A stretch of 63,147 bases of DNA from JACQKT01 sp038063055 (GTDB taxonomy: Bacteria; Patescibacteriota; Minisyncoccia; UBA6257; 2-01-FULL-56-20), in contig JBBTVY010000003.1 in assembly GCA_038063055.1 (NCBI GenBank), positions 1-63,147 on the forward strand, in the 5' to 3' direction. Under the pieces are notes generated by a model. It was not told the origin of the DNA, did no database searches, and worked only from the letters and a program-made list of their open reading frames with translations. Positions within the stretch are counted from its first letter, which is position 1. Every line of letters starts with the position of its first letter. The position numbers and the translations under genes were made by a program. This document shows positions 14,473 to 22,952 of the stretch, one piece after another.

Positions 14473-14982
14473 ATGAAGAGACTGAAGCCATCGTCATTTG
14501 AGGAAATAACCTTAACTTCAGGTATGCGTGTTCAGATTCCCAAATGCAATCTTATTTTCAAAAAATGGGAAGGTCGACCAATTGAAGACACTTATAACAA
14601 TAAAGCAGTTATTGATGTTAATAGACAACCCTTGTTTGCTGAGTTAGCTATTTTAAAAATGTTTAAGAAAGATGGTTGGTCAGGTGTTTGGGTTGATTCT
14701 TATAGAAATAAATATAGAATAGGTCTTCCTGAGAAAGTCGCGCCGATTGACTTACCGATAGCGCAAGAAAAATTAATCCAAACCATTAAAAAGAAAACAA
14801 GGAAACGTGGCGGCTGTTGGGATGTGTTTGTCTGGAAAGGCAAAAAAATTATGTTTGCCGAAGCGAAGAGGCATAAAAAAGATAACATTAAACCAAATCA
14901 AATATCATGGCTGGAATCATCTTTGAAAATAGGAGTGCCATTAAATTCCTTTATTTTTGTTGAGTGGGATTTACTGAAATAA
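14473..14982 (+). CDS. VRR-NUC / PD-(D/E)xK nuclease-like protein
   Basis: 169 residues. The C-terminal third has a nuclease-fold pattern: GGCWDVFVWKGKKIMFAEAKRHKKD, where WD and EAK fit the D...(D/E)xK active site, followed by PNQISWLESSLKIGVPLNSFIFVEW, typical of VRR-NUC domains. The N-terminal part (MRVQIPKCNLIFKKWEG...PLFAELAILKMFKKDGW) is unassigned. The gene is clearly A+T-richer than scpA after it and the hydrolase before it, which suggests transfer. It could be a repair or defence-related enzyme; no partner gene is visible. Confidence 0.6.
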   Translation: MKRLKPSSFEEITLTSGMRVQIPKCNLIFKKWEGRPIEDTYNNKAVIDVNRQPLFAELAILKMFKKDGWSGVWVDSYRNKYRIGLPEKVAPIDLPIAQEKLIQTIKKKTRKRGGCWDVFVWKGKKIMFAEAKRHKKDNIKPNQISWLESSLKIGVPLNSFIFVEWDLLK

Positions 14983-14995
14983 ATAATATATTTTT

Positions 14996-15790
14996 ATGAC
15001 ATACGAACTAAAAACCGAAAAATTTCAGGGCCCGCTCGACAAACTTCTTGAGTTAATCGAGACAAAAAAGCTGGAAATAAGCGAAATAAGTTTAGGGGAA
15101 GTAACGAACGATTTTCTGAATTATCTCAGGGAGATTGAAAATTCCCGGATTGCGGAAAATGAAACCAAAGAAGAATACCAGGCCAGGTTGCGGGTTTTGG
15201 CCGATTTTATAGCGATTGCCAGCCGCCTGATTCTCATAAAATCAAAATCTCTTTTGCCCGACGCGCCGCTGACTCCGGACGAAGAAGCCGAAATAAAAGA
15301 CCTGGAAGAAAGATTGAAAATTTACCGCGCGCTAAAACCCGCGATGAAGCTTCTTCAGAACGGCTGGCGGGAGGGCAGAAAAGAATTCAGCAGGCCGTAT
15401 TTTTTGAACGCCGCTTTTCCGAGGGCCCTTCGATGGGGCTCAGGGCAGGCGGCTTCCGGGGCGGATATTTTTTATCCGGGCGCCAATCTTTCCATTGAAT
15501 CAATTATCGCTTCCACTGAAAGGGTGGCCGCCGTGGTCCAGAAATTCGTTTCCGAAGAAGCCACTGTTGCCAAAGAAATGGTTTCAGTTGAGGAAAAAAT
15601 CAGGGAGATAGTGGAACGGCTCCAGAAATTCGCCGAGGTCAGTTTCAGTCATTTTTCCGGCGACCATTCGCGTTCCGAAATAATCGCGGCCTTTCTTGCG
15701 ATACTCCATATGGCGCACGAACAATTGATTTTTCTTGAACAAAAGTCGCATTTTTCTGATATAATGATAAAACAACATCATAAAACATGA
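14996..15790 (+). CDS. scpA: Segregation and condensation protein A (ScpA)
   Basis: 264 residues, the kleisin partner of SMC in chromosome condensation. The N-terminal YELKTEKFQGPLDKLLELIE and DFIAIASRLILIKSKSLLP are diagnostic. The C-terminal winged helix contains IREIVERLQKF and IIAAFLAILHMAHEQ. About residues 140-155, ALRWGSGQAASG, are encoded by a dispersed repeat (15426-15450) and fall in the variable linker, where an insertion is tolerable. scpB follows in the same direction after a hairpin. The last codons and stop lie inside that hairpin. Confidence 0.93.
   Translation: MTYELKTEKFQGPLDKLLELIETKKLEISEISLGEVTNDFLNYLREIENSRIAENETKEEYQARLRVLADFIAIASRLILIKSKSLLPDAPLTPDEEAEIKDLEERLKIYRALKPAMKLLQNGWREGRKEFSRPYFLNAAFPRALRWGSGQAASGADIFYPGANLSIESIIASTERVAAVVQKFVSEEATVAKEMVSVEEKIREIVERLQKFAEVSFSHFSGDHSRSEIIAAFLAILHMAHEQLIFLEQKSHFSDIMIKQHHKT
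15426..15450 (+). repeat. Dispersed TTCGnC/CTCAGG repeat, in frame in scpA
   Basis: CCCTTCGATGGGGCTCAGGG plus CAGGC, a variant of the dispersed repeat, is read through in the scpA frame in the linker region. Confidence 0.65.
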
Positions 15791-15799
15791 TGTTGTTTT
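15769..15799 (+). terminator. Hairpin over the scpA stop codon
   Basis: A perfect 13-bp stem, AAAACAACATCAT with ATGATGTTGTTTT, has a 5-base loop and ends in TTTT. It could be a terminator or attenuator between scpA and scpB, or a stability element. Confidence 0.55.
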
Positions 15800-15800
15800 C

Positions 15801-15854
15801 AATCGGTTCGCTCGGCCGAAATGAAAATTCATTTCTTCCTCGCTACCGATTGTA
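15801..15854. repeat. CAATCGGT..ACCGATTG inverted repeat
   Basis: CAATCGGT at the left and ACCGATTG at the right enclose a nested GAAATGAA / TTCATTTC stem, between scpA and scpB. It shares its outer arms and GCTCGGC with the long hairpin at 32094-32150. Confidence 0.5.
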
Positions 15855-15877
15855 AAAAATAACCGGAAAATATAAAC

Positions 15878-16450
15878 ATGGAAAATTTTGAAGATAAATT
15901 GGCCGAGCTGGAGGCGCTTCTTTTTATACACGGAGAACCGCTTGCCAGGAAAAAAGCGTGGAAATTGCTTGAATTGCCGGAAGAGGATTTCAATCCGCTT
16001 CTCGACGAATTCGAAAAACGGCTGGCCGGCGACGGCAGGGGATTGGCGCTCGTCAGAGACGATGAAAAAATACAACTGGCCACCAAGCCGCAATTCGCCA
16101 AACTTATAGAAGGCTTCGTTAAGGAGGAATTAAGCGAAGATTTGACTCCGGCAAGCCTGGAAGCGCTTTCAATCATCGCTTATCTCGGGCCGGTTTCCCG
16201 CTCGGAGGTGGATTACCGACGTGGGGTTAATTCGTCTTTTACGGTCAGAAACCTCATGCTTCGCGGCTTGGTTGAGCGTTTTTCGGCTCCGGAACGGCCG
16301 TCGTCGTTCCTTTACAAACCAACTTTCGAATTTTTCAGGCATCTTGGCGTGAAAGGAAAAGAAGAACTGCCGGATTTTGAAAAATTCCGCGGCGCGCTCA
16401 CGGTTCCGGAACAGGCCACGTCGCCCGACTTACACAAAGAAGGCGTTTAA
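15878..16450 (+). CDS. scpB: Segregation and condensation protein B (ScpB)
   Basis: 190 residues with two winged-helix domains. LEALLFIHGEPLARKKAWKLL and LTPASLEALSIIAYLGPVSRSEVDYRRGVNSSFTVRNLMLRGLVER are the classic ScpB signatures. Residues VSRSEVDYRRGVNS correspond to the usual ISRxEIExIRGVxS. It works with ScpA and SMC on the nucleoid. The gap of 87 bases to scpA contains two hairpins, so coexpression may be modulated. Confidence 0.95.
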   Translation: MENFEDKLAELEALLFIHGEPLARKKAWKLLELPEEDFNPLLDEFEKRLAGDGRGLALVRDDEKIQLATKPQFAKLIEGFVKEELSEDLTPASLEALSIIAYLGPVSRSEVDYRRGVNSSFTVRNLMLRGLVERFSAPERPSSFLYKPTFEFFRHLGVKGKEELPDFEKFRGALTVPEQATSPDLHKEGV

Positions 16451-16582
16451 ACAAAAATAAGTCCCGTTAGAGACAACAATTCCATAAAATCCAACAGATA
16501 TGTTTAATATTTCGCACAAAAAAGTCGATTCTGTTAAAACAGATTATTTTACGGTCGCCTTGGGCGACCTGTCTCTATCTGG

Positions 16583-17665
16583 ATGAATCCTCTTCATAAA
16601 ATTTTTTTCGTGGTGGTTGTTGTTTTGTCGATAGCCGCCGGCAACAGTTTTAATGGTTTCGACGTCGCGAACGGAAACCGCGCCGCATCGGTGATAGTTT
16701 CCGCTTCTCGTGAAGATTTGTCGTACGAAAAATCTTCGTCCGCGGCGACAATTCGGCCCGTTGCCCAAAATGATTCAACGACGTCGAACGACGCTCAATC
16801 GGGCCAATCGGAAATTTTACGGCAGAACCAAAACGATGACGCCAAAGGCGCGCTGGAAAACGACGCACTGCTTAAAACGGATTCGTTGTCCGGGCCGGGA
16901 GCATTTCGCCAGATCGGTTTCGGAGAGTCCCTGGCGATTCAGGCGCGTTCGGCTCTGGTAGCGGACCTAAAAACCGGCAAACCGTATTTCGAGCTTGATC
17001 CTACCCTACGCCGACCGATAGCTTCACTGGCGAAGCTTATGACGGCCATAGTGGCGTTGGAAAAAATGGATTCGAGTCATCCAGTAACTTTGGGCGAAGA
17101 AAGTCTTTTAAACGAAGACGAGACTTCGTTAAACATTGCTTTAAAACCGGGAAATACGTATTCCAGCAACGATAACCTGATTGCGATGCTGATGATTTCC
17201 AGCAACGAAGCAGCCGAAGCGCTGGCAAATGATTACGGCAGGAACGAATTTATGGCGAGAATGAATGCTCTGGCGGCGGAATTCGGCATGAACTCGACCA
17301 ATTTTTCCGACTCAACCGGGCTTTCAGTGGCCAATCAGTCCACGGCCAGCGACCTCCAAAAACTCGCCCTTAACGTTTATCGGGATTATCCGAAAATATT
17401 CGATATTACGAGGAAAAAATCCGGCATTGTTACGGAATTGAATTCGAAAAAAAGAACAACTCTTTCCAACATAAATATACTCGCGGGAACCGGCGGTTTT
17501 ATCGGAGGCAAGACCGGTTATACCAAAAACACCAACGGAAACCTTCTTTCGATTTTTTCCTACGGCGGCAGGCCGGTTCTGGTGATAGTTCTCGGAACCG
17601 ATGACCGCTTCGGGGACACGAATGTCTTGTTCCAGTGGTTTAAAGACAATTTCCAAAAAATTTAA
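16583..17665 (+). CDS. D-alanyl-D-alanine carboxypeptidase (PBP5/6 type, S11)
   Basis: 360 residues. An N-terminal signal or anchor segment (FFVVVVVLSIAAG) is followed by a long S/T/N/Q-rich linker to about 115 and the serine peptidase domain. The active-site motifs are S148-L-A-K151, S206-S-N208 and KTG in GGKTGYTKN. It trims pentapeptide side chains of peptidoglycan outside the membrane. The C-terminal PBP5 beta domain and amphipathic anchor are absent, and the linker instead sits at the N-terminus. It is 12 bases upstream of mraY, so the two are probably cotranscribed. A 7-bp hairpin (GGTCGCC / GGCGACC) precedes the gene. Confidence 0.9.
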   Translation: MNPLHKIFFVVVVVLSIAAGNSFNGFDVANGNRAASVIVSASREDLSYEKSSSAATIRPVAQNDSTTSNDAQSGQSEILRQNQNDDAKGALENDALLKTDSLSGPGAFRQIGFGESLAIQARSALVADLKTGKPYFELDPTLRRPIASLAKLMTAIVALEKMDSSHPVTLGEESLLNEDETSLNIALKPGNTYSSNDNLIAMLMISSNEAAEALANDYGRNEFMARMNALAAEFGMNSTNFSDSTGLSVANQSTASDLQKLALNVYRDYPKIFDITRKKSGIVTELNSKKRTTLSNINILAGTGGFIGGKTGYTKNTNGNLLSIFSYGGRPVLVIVLGTDDRFGDTNVLFQWFKDNFQKI

Positions 17666-17677
17666 AAAGCCATTGAT

Positions 17678-18751
17678 ATGTATGAAGTCCATATTTTCCT
17701 GATAGTAAAAACGCTGATACTTTTCGTTTTTTCTTTCACGGTCGCCATTATTTCGGCGCCGTTTCTTATAAAAGCGCTTTACGCCGCCAAAGCATGGAAG
17801 AAAAAACCGAGAGAAGAAACTTTCGGCGGCGAAAAGACCCCGATTTTCACCAAGCTTCACGCCGAAAAAGAAATAAATACCCCGAGAATGGGGGGAATTC
17901 TGATATGGTGGACCGTTCTTGTGGTGACTTTCATGACCTACGCCGCTTCAAAATTTTTTGGAGGCGATTTTTGGCCGAACATGAATTTTGTTTCCCGTTC
18001 GCAGACCTGGTTGCCGATTTTCGCGCTCGTTTCTTCTTCCTTGCTCGGGCTGATAGACGATATTTTCGTGGTCGGAAACAAGGGGGGATATATCGGCGGT
18101 GGAATTCGTTTAAGGTTTCGGCTTTTCCTGATTTTCCTGATAGCCGTCAGCGGCGCCTGGTGGTTTTACTTCAAGCTCGGCTGGTCGAGCATTTATGTCC
18201 CTTTTTACGGAAACATCGAGATAGACGGCCTTTATCTGATTTTATTCGTGCTGGTTGTCATAGCCACTTTTTCATCCAGCGTCGTTGACGGGCTGGACGG
18301 GCTTTCGGCGGGGGTTTTAGCTCCGATTTTCGCGGCTTTCGGTGTGATTGCCTATGTGCGCGGAGAATACGATTTGTCGTCTTTTATCACCGTCATAATA
18401 GGCGCGCTGGTTACTTATTTGTGGTTCAACGTCCATCCGGCGAAATTCTACATGGGGGAGACGGGAATAATGGGATTGACGGTCACGCTCGCGGTCGTGG
18501 CTTTCCTGACGAACGCGGTTTTTTTTCTGCCGATAATCGCCTTCGTCCTGGTCATAGAATCCGGTTCCGTCATAGTCCAGCTTATTTCCAAAAAGTTTTT
18601 CCATAGAAAAGTTTTCCTTTCGGCGCCAATTCATCATCATTTCCAGGCGCTGGGATGGCCCGAATCACAGGTGACAATGCGTTTCTGGATAATTTCGGCG
18701 GTTTCCAGCGCTCTCGGTTTGTCGCTTTTCTTCCTGGCTCGATTTTTCTGA
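17678..18751 (+). CDS. mraY: Phospho-N-acetylmuramoyl-pentapeptide-transferase (MraY)
   Basis: 357 residues with about ten membrane spans. It transfers phospho-MurNAc-pentapeptide to undecaprenyl phosphate (lipid I). The active-site DD lies in LLGLIDDIF, the nucleotide/Mg site in VVDGLDGLSAG, and the conserved IHHHFQALGWPESQVTMRFW near the C-terminus. The usual MGDTGSLALG reads MGETGIMGL. TPRMGGILI near residue 68 matches the family TPTMGG motif. Convergent with the alarmone synthetase gene across 9 bases. Confidence 0.95.
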   Translation: MYEVHIFLIVKTLILFVFSFTVAIISAPFLIKALYAAKAWKKKPREETFGGEKTPIFTKLHAEKEINTPRMGGILIWWTVLVVTFMTYAASKFFGGDFWPNMNFVSRSQTWLPIFALVSSSLLGLIDDIFVVGNKGGYIGGGIRLRFRLFLIFLIAVSGAWWFYFKLGWSSIYVPFYGNIEIDGLYLILFVLVVIATFSSSVVDGLDGLSAGVLAPIFAAFGVIAYVRGEYDLSSFITVIIGALVTYLWFNVHPAKFYMGETGIMGLTVTLAVVAFLTNAVFFLPIIAFVLVIESGSVIVQLISKKFFHRKVFLSAPIHHHFQALGWPESQVTMRFWIISAVSSALGLSLFFLARFF

Positions 18752-18760
18752 AAATAAGGT

Positions 18761-19396
18761 TTAGCGTTTCTTCCTGAATTTTTTTGTTATGTTTTCGAGC
18801 TCGAAAGCCGCCTTGTTTATGTATTTTTTCAAAACGTCTTTAAGTTTTTTTCTTACGGTTCTGTATTCTTTCTGGTTCATCTGATTTCCATTCTCGCCGT
18901 ACTTGTATACAAGGTCGTGTTCTATTTCTGCCCAGGCGTGGTGGAGAATGGAGGTAAGCTGTATTTCGCATTTAAGGTTTTCAAATTTTTTGTATTCGTC
19001 CATGGATAATCTTTTCGGCCCGAGCGAAATCACGACATGGGTGGCGTTGTATCCGCCTTTTTTCTTTATTTCTTCTATTTTCTTTTCCCCGCCGAATTCC
19101 TTCCGGATTTCATTTATGAATTTCGGTATGTCTCCTTCAAGATAAAAAATTATTCTCAAGCCGGCCAAATCTTCTATTTCGTCAAGGCTCTTATATATTT
19201 TTCCTTCCTTTTTCTTTCTTAAAAGCTTTTCCTCGAGCTTGTGGGGTTCTTTTATCCTGTAAAGAATCTGGTGTTTGTATCCGCCGTCCTCCAGCGTGTT
19301 TTTCAGTATCTTGTAAATAGCGACGCAGAATTTCTCGTAAAGATAACGTTTTTCCTCGAACTGACGGAGTGTTGTTTTGACGTAAACGTTTTCCAT
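18761..19396 (-). CDS. Small alarmone synthetase (RelA/SpoT domain only)
   Basis: 211 residues, essentially one (p)ppGpp synthetase domain. Visible motifs are LYRIKEPHKLEEKLLRKKK, SLDEIEDLAGLRIIFYLEGD, GGYNATHVVISLG and CEIQLTSILHHAWAEIEHDLVYK. There is no HD hydrolase, TGS or ACT domain. The ATP-binding lysine/arginine-rich loop and the E-x-Q pyrophosphate-acceptor motif (EIQL) are present. The C-terminal helix is basic. Known single-domain enzymes make ppGpp or pGpp, and some relatives are toxins that pyrophosphorylate tRNA; no antitoxin-like partner is next to it. Its -10 box at 19407-19412 gives a leader of about 4 bases. Confidence 0.85.
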   Translation of the reverse strand: MENVYVKTTLRQFEEKRYLYEKFCVAIYKILKNTLEDGGYKHQILYRIKEPHKLEEKLLRKKKEGKIYKSLDEIEDLAGLRIIFYLEGDIPKFINEIRKEFGGEKKIEEIKKKGGYNATHVVISLGPKRLSMDEYKKFENLKCEIQLTSILHHAWAEIEHDLVYKYGENGNQMNQKEYRTVRKKLKDVLKKYINKAAFELENITKKFRKKR

Positions 19397-19406
19397 TTAT
19401 GCCCGA

Positions 19407-19412
19407 ATTATA
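19407..19412 (-). promoter_or_regulatory. -10 box of the alarmone synthetase gene
   Basis: A perfect TATAAT on the minus strand ends 10 bases before the ATG at 19396. Confidence 0.5.
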
Positions 19413-19496
19413 TCAGATGGGGTAGCGGGCGCTATCGATATTATTTATACTAATTTTTTGCGATAATTTTTTGACCGTGTTAAACTTGAATTCCGA

Positions 19497-20738
19497 ATGC
19501 TTCAATCAAAACTTTTCACCAAAATAGAGAGGAATTTCCCGAAGGATGAAGAAGCGCTGAACGCCAGATTTCTTGAAAGAGCCGGATTCGTTTATAAAAA
19601 TTCCGCCGGCGTCTATTCTTATCTGCCGCTCGGCTGGCGGGTAATCAGAAAAATTTCGGACATTATCAGGGAAGAAATGAACGCCATAGGCGGCCAGGAA
19701 ATGCTGATGGCGACCCTGCACGACAAACACTATCTCAAAGCGACCAACCGCTGGGATGTGGATGTTGTTTTTAAAGTTGCCGAGGGCGATAAAAAAGAAC
19801 CTTCATTCAATATCAGCTGGACACACGAGGAAATTATCGCCGAAATAGCCCAAAAGTACGTGAGTTCGTACAGGGATTTGCCTTTTGCCGCATATCAGAT
19901 TCAGGCGAAATTCCGCCATGAACCGCGCGCCAAATCAGGGCTTCTCCGGGGACGCGAGTTTTTAATGAAGGATTTATACAGCTTCCACGTTTCCGAAGAA
20001 GATATGTACCGCTATTATGACGAAGTAGCAGCGGCGTATATGAGGATTTTTGAAAGATGCGCCCTCAAGGCCTTTTACACTTTGGCCGCGGGAGGCGATT
20101 TCACAATCAACAACACGCACGAGTTTCAGGTAATTTCCGAAGTCGGCGAGGATACGATTTACGTTTGCTTGTCGTGCGGGTACGCCGAGAATAAAGAAGT
20201 TTCGAAATTAGAAAACAGCGGCGATTGCCCCAAATGTGGCGCCAAAGTCATTGAAAAGAAATCCATAGAAGTCGGCAATATTTTTCCTCTTGGCACCAAA
20301 TACTCGGAAGCGTTCAATCTGCAATTTCTGGACAAAGACGGCGGCAAAAAACCAGTGGTGATGGGCTCGTACGGCATCGGCGTAAGCCGTCTTATGGCGA
20401 CGGTAGTCGAAACACACCACGACGAAAAGGGAATAATCTGGCCGAAGTCCCTGGCCCCGTTCGGGGTTCATCTTTTAGAGCTCGGAGATTCTTCCGCCAA
20501 AGACATATATAATGATTTACAAAAAAGGAACGTTGAAGTACTCTATGACGACAGAGAGGCGTCGCCTGGAGAGAAACTTGTTGAGGCGGATTTGATGGGA
20601 CTGCCGTTGAGGGCGGTTGTCAGCCAGAAGACCGGCGGTAAAATCGAGGTAAAACGCCGCGACGAAAAAGACGCGAAGTTAATGGATAAAAAGGAGTTTA
20701 TCAGCTTAGTTTCGAAAATCCTAAATCCTAAATCCTAA
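19497..20738 (+). CDS. proS: Prolyl-tRNA synthetase, short form without editing domain
   Basis: 413 residues against about 570 for typical bacterial ProRS; the INS editing insertion between motifs 2 and 3 is absent. Class II motif 1 is around AGVYSYLPLGWRVIRKISDIIREEM, motif 2 is FRHEPRAKSGLLRGREFLMKDLYSF, and motif 3 is GSYGIGVSRLMATVVE. A small ribbon (CLSCGY...CPKCG) replaces the insertion. The anticodon-binding domain begins near residue 320. Without the editing domain, Ala-tRNAPro would not be cleared by this enzyme. The final codons ILNPKS and the stop are written in a CCTAAAT tandem repeat. Confidence 0.95.
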   Translation: MLQSKLFTKIERNFPKDEEALNARFLERAGFVYKNSAGVYSYLPLGWRVIRKISDIIREEMNAIGGQEMLMATLHDKHYLKATNRWDVDVVFKVAEGDKKEPSFNISWTHEEIIAEIAQKYVSSYRDLPFAAYQIQAKFRHEPRAKSGLLRGREFLMKDLYSFHVSEEDMYRYYDEVAAAYMRIFERCALKAFYTLAAGGDFTINNTHEFQVISEVGEDTIYVCLSCGYAENKEVSKLENSGDCPKCGAKVIEKKSIEVGNIFPLGTKYSEAFNLQFLDKDGGKKPVVMGSYGIGVSRLMATVVETHHDEKGIIWPKSLAPFGVHLLELGDSSAKDIYNDLQKRNVEVLYDDREASPGEKLVEADLMGLPLRAVVSQKTGGKIEVKRRDEKDAKLMDKKEFISLVSKILNPKS

Positions 20739-20740
20739 AT
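20720..20740 (+). repeat. Heptanucleotide repeat (CCTAAAT)x3 at the proS stop
   Basis: Three perfect units, covering the proS stop codon and ending 10 bases before mreB. Confidence 0.85.
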
Positions 20741-20749
20741 CATATTTTT

Positions 20750-21796
20750 ATGTCCATCTTCGACAAATTTTTCAAAGAAATAGGGATAGATCTCGGCACC
20801 GCTAACTCGCTCATTTACCAGAAAAACCGCGGGCTTGTTTTGAACGAGCCGACCGTGGCCGCCATCAACAATAAGACGATGGAAATTCTTGCCGTCGGCG
20901 AGAAGGCCAAAAAAATGCTCGGCCGCACCCCGGAACACATCAGCGTCGTGCGTCCTCTGGTAAACGGAGTAATTTCCGATTTTGACATGACCCAGGAACT
21001 TTTGCGCCAGTTTATAAAGCGCCTTAATCGCGGCAGCGATTTTTGGGGCATCCGGCGGGCCATTTTATCCGTTCCGGACGACCTTACCGAAGTCGAGCGT
21101 AAATCCGTGGAAGACGCGGCCATGCAGGCGGGTTGCGCCAAAGTTCATCTGATGAGCTCGCCCATGGCGGTCGCTCTGGGAGCCGGGCTTCCGGTTGACG
21201 AACCTTCGACCAGCCTGATCGTGGATATCGGCGGGGGAACAACGGATGTGGCGATTATTTCGCTCGGGGGCACTGTTATTTATAGGACATTGAAAGTTGC
21301 CGGGGACAAGTTCAACGACGATATCATAAAATTCATGCGCGACGAGTTCCGCCTGGCTATCGGAGAACCCACCGCGGAGTACGCGAAAATAACCGCCGGC
21401 TCGGCGATACCTCTGGACGAAAGACTGGATGTCGCCGTCCGCGGAATGGATCTTTCGACAGGTTTGCCGAAAGAAGTGATAGTTAAAAACAGCCAATTGC
21501 GCGCGGCCATGACGAAATCTTTGCGCTATATAATCGATTCAATCAAAGAAGTAATCGAATCGGCTCCGCCCGAACTCGTCGGCGACATGCTTAAGCAGGG
21601 GATTTACGTTTCCGGAGGAGGCGCCTTGCTTCGCGGACTCGACCAGCTGATAGAAAAGGAAACATCGGTTGAGGCGAAAATAGTGGATGACCCGCTTACC
21701 GCCTCCGCGCGCGGGCTCGGCATGGTCGCTGAAAACTTCGAACATTACAAGCGCTTTTTGGCCAATCCTTTGAAACCGCTCGACATATCGTTGTAG
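20750..21796 (+). CDS. mreB: Rod-shape-determining actin homologue MreB
   Basis: 348 residues. Actin-fold motifs: phosphate 1 IGIDLGTANSLIY near residue 12, connect 1 ESAPPELVGDMLKQGIYVSGGGALLRG, and phosphate 2 LIVDIGGGTTDVAIISLGG. It polymerises under the membrane and guides lateral wall synthesis. It is first in a mreB-mreC-mreD-pbp2 run with spacings of 12, -23 and 0 bases, a typical elongasome operon. Confidence 0.97.
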   Translation: MSIFDKFFKEIGIDLGTANSLIYQKNRGLVLNEPTVAAINNKTMEILAVGEKAKKMLGRTPEHISVVRPLVNGVISDFDMTQELLRQFIKRLNRGSDFWGIRRAILSVPDDLTEVERKSVEDAAMQAGCAKVHLMSSPMAVALGAGLPVDEPSTSLIVDIGGGTTDVAIISLGGTVIYRTLKVAGDKFNDDIIKFMRDEFRLAIGEPTAEYAKITAGSAIPLDERLDVAVRGMDLSTGLPKEVIVKNSQLRAAMTKSLRYIIDSIKEVIESAPPELVGDMLKQGIYVSGGGALLRGLDQLIEKETSVEAKIVDDPLTASARGLGMVAENFEHYKRFLANPLKPLDISL

Positions 21797-21808
21797 TTCC
21801 TCCCGGCA

Positions 21809-22513
21809 ATGAGGAAAGAAAACATACTTTTAATCCTTCTTTTTCTGACGGTTTTTTTGATATTTTTGTATCCTTCTTTTGGGTGGAAAATAAGGTCCTT
21901 TTTGTCCCCGCCGGGAGGACAAAATTACGATTATAAAAAACTGGCGATTGAGAACGAATCCCTAAAAACAGATTTGGCGAAATTGAACGCCTTAAAAAAA
22001 GTTATTTCTCCGCTGTCGGGAAATTTGCTCGAAGCGTTCGTATATTCCGAATATCCGTTTAATTTCAAAAGCCGGATTCTGACAGACAAAGGAACAAAAG
22101 ACGGAGTAAAAGTCGGCCAGCCCGTTTTAATTTCATCCTCGTCTTCGGCGGCAATCCTTGCGGGAAAAATAAACGAAGTTTTCGATGACTATTCGCTCGT
22201 CGAAACGATTTTTGATTCAGGATTCCAAATTTCAGTAAGAATAGGCGGCGCGGGCGCCAATTCGCTTCTTGTGGGAGGTAACAGCCCCAAGCTTACGCTG
22301 ATACCGAAAGACGCCAAAATAACGGACGGCGACGCCGTTTATTCCTCGAGCCCGGATTATCCCTTCGGATTGGCAATCGGCCTGGCAAGAAATATCCGCC
22401 TTTCTGCGGACCAATTTTTCGAGGAAGCGGATTTGGAAACCGCCTACAATCCCAATGATTTTCAAACGGTTTTTATAGACATCAATTCAAATGTTAAAGG
22501 AGAAATACGGTAA
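21809..22513 (+). CDS. mreC: Rod-shape-determining protein MreC
   Basis: 234 residues. One N-terminal span (ILLILLFLTVFLIFLYPSF) is followed by a short coiled coil (about 43-66) and the extracytoplasmic beta domain (SGNLLEAFVYSEYPFNFKSRILTDKGTKDGVKVGQPVL...GKINEVFDDYSLVETIFD). It links MreB and MreD to PBP2. It overlaps the next gene by 23 bases, which indicates translational coupling. Confidence 0.9.
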   Translation: MRKENILLILLFLTVFLIFLYPSFGWKIRSFLSPPGGQNYDYKKLAIENESLKTDLAKLNALKKVISPLSGNLLEAFVYSEYPFNFKSRILTDKGTKDGVKVGQPVLISSSSSAAILAGKINEVFDDYSLVETIFDSGFQISVRIGGAGANSLLVGGNSPKLTLIPKDAKITDGDAVYSSSPDYPFGLAIGLARNIRLSADQFFEEADLETAYNPNDFQTVFIDINSNVKGEIR

Positions 22514-22952
22514 ATTAGCGGCTTCATTTTTGTTTTTTGTAATTGCTTCTTTTTTGCAGTTGAATTTCAAGGCGTTTTTCGGATGGTCTCCGGAATTCGC
22601 CATGGCGGCGTTGGTGGTTTTCGGGTTCTACTTGAGTGTTCTAGAAATGGGAGTGCTGTCTTTTTTCGGCATCTTTCTTTTTAATTGGCGGGTTCTTCCT
22701 GGGTGGGAAATATTGTTTTTTTTCCTTATTCCTTTTTTTATGATGTTTGCCAGAAAAATTTTTCCGTGGCGGAACGATTTTAATTGCGTTCTGGGAACGG
22801 TTTTTTCAGTTTTTGTTTTTTACGCCGTTTTTGGCTTGCAGGGGATTTTGGGCAATCCGGGAGTTTTTATGTGGATTCTCGCGGCAACGGCGTTTTTCGG
22901 CGCGGCCGTTTTCCGCCTTTTAAATTATTTTTATAAAATATCTCCAATTTAA
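22491..22952 (+). CDS. mreD: MreD-like membrane protein
   Basis: 153 residues, almost entirely hydrophobic, with four or five predicted spans. Sequence similarity to MreD is weak by eye; the call rests on its place between mreC and PBP2, its length and its topology. The start is inside mreC and its stop abuts the next ATG. It would be the third elongasome component. Confidence 0.65.
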   Translation: MLKEKYGKLAASFLFFVIASFLQLNFKAFFGWSPEFAMAALVVFGFYLSVLEMGVLSFFGIFLFNWRVLPGWEILFFFLIPFFMMFARKIFPWRNDFNCVLGTVFSVFVFYAVFGLQGILGNPGVFMWILAATAFFGAAVFRLLNYFYKISPI

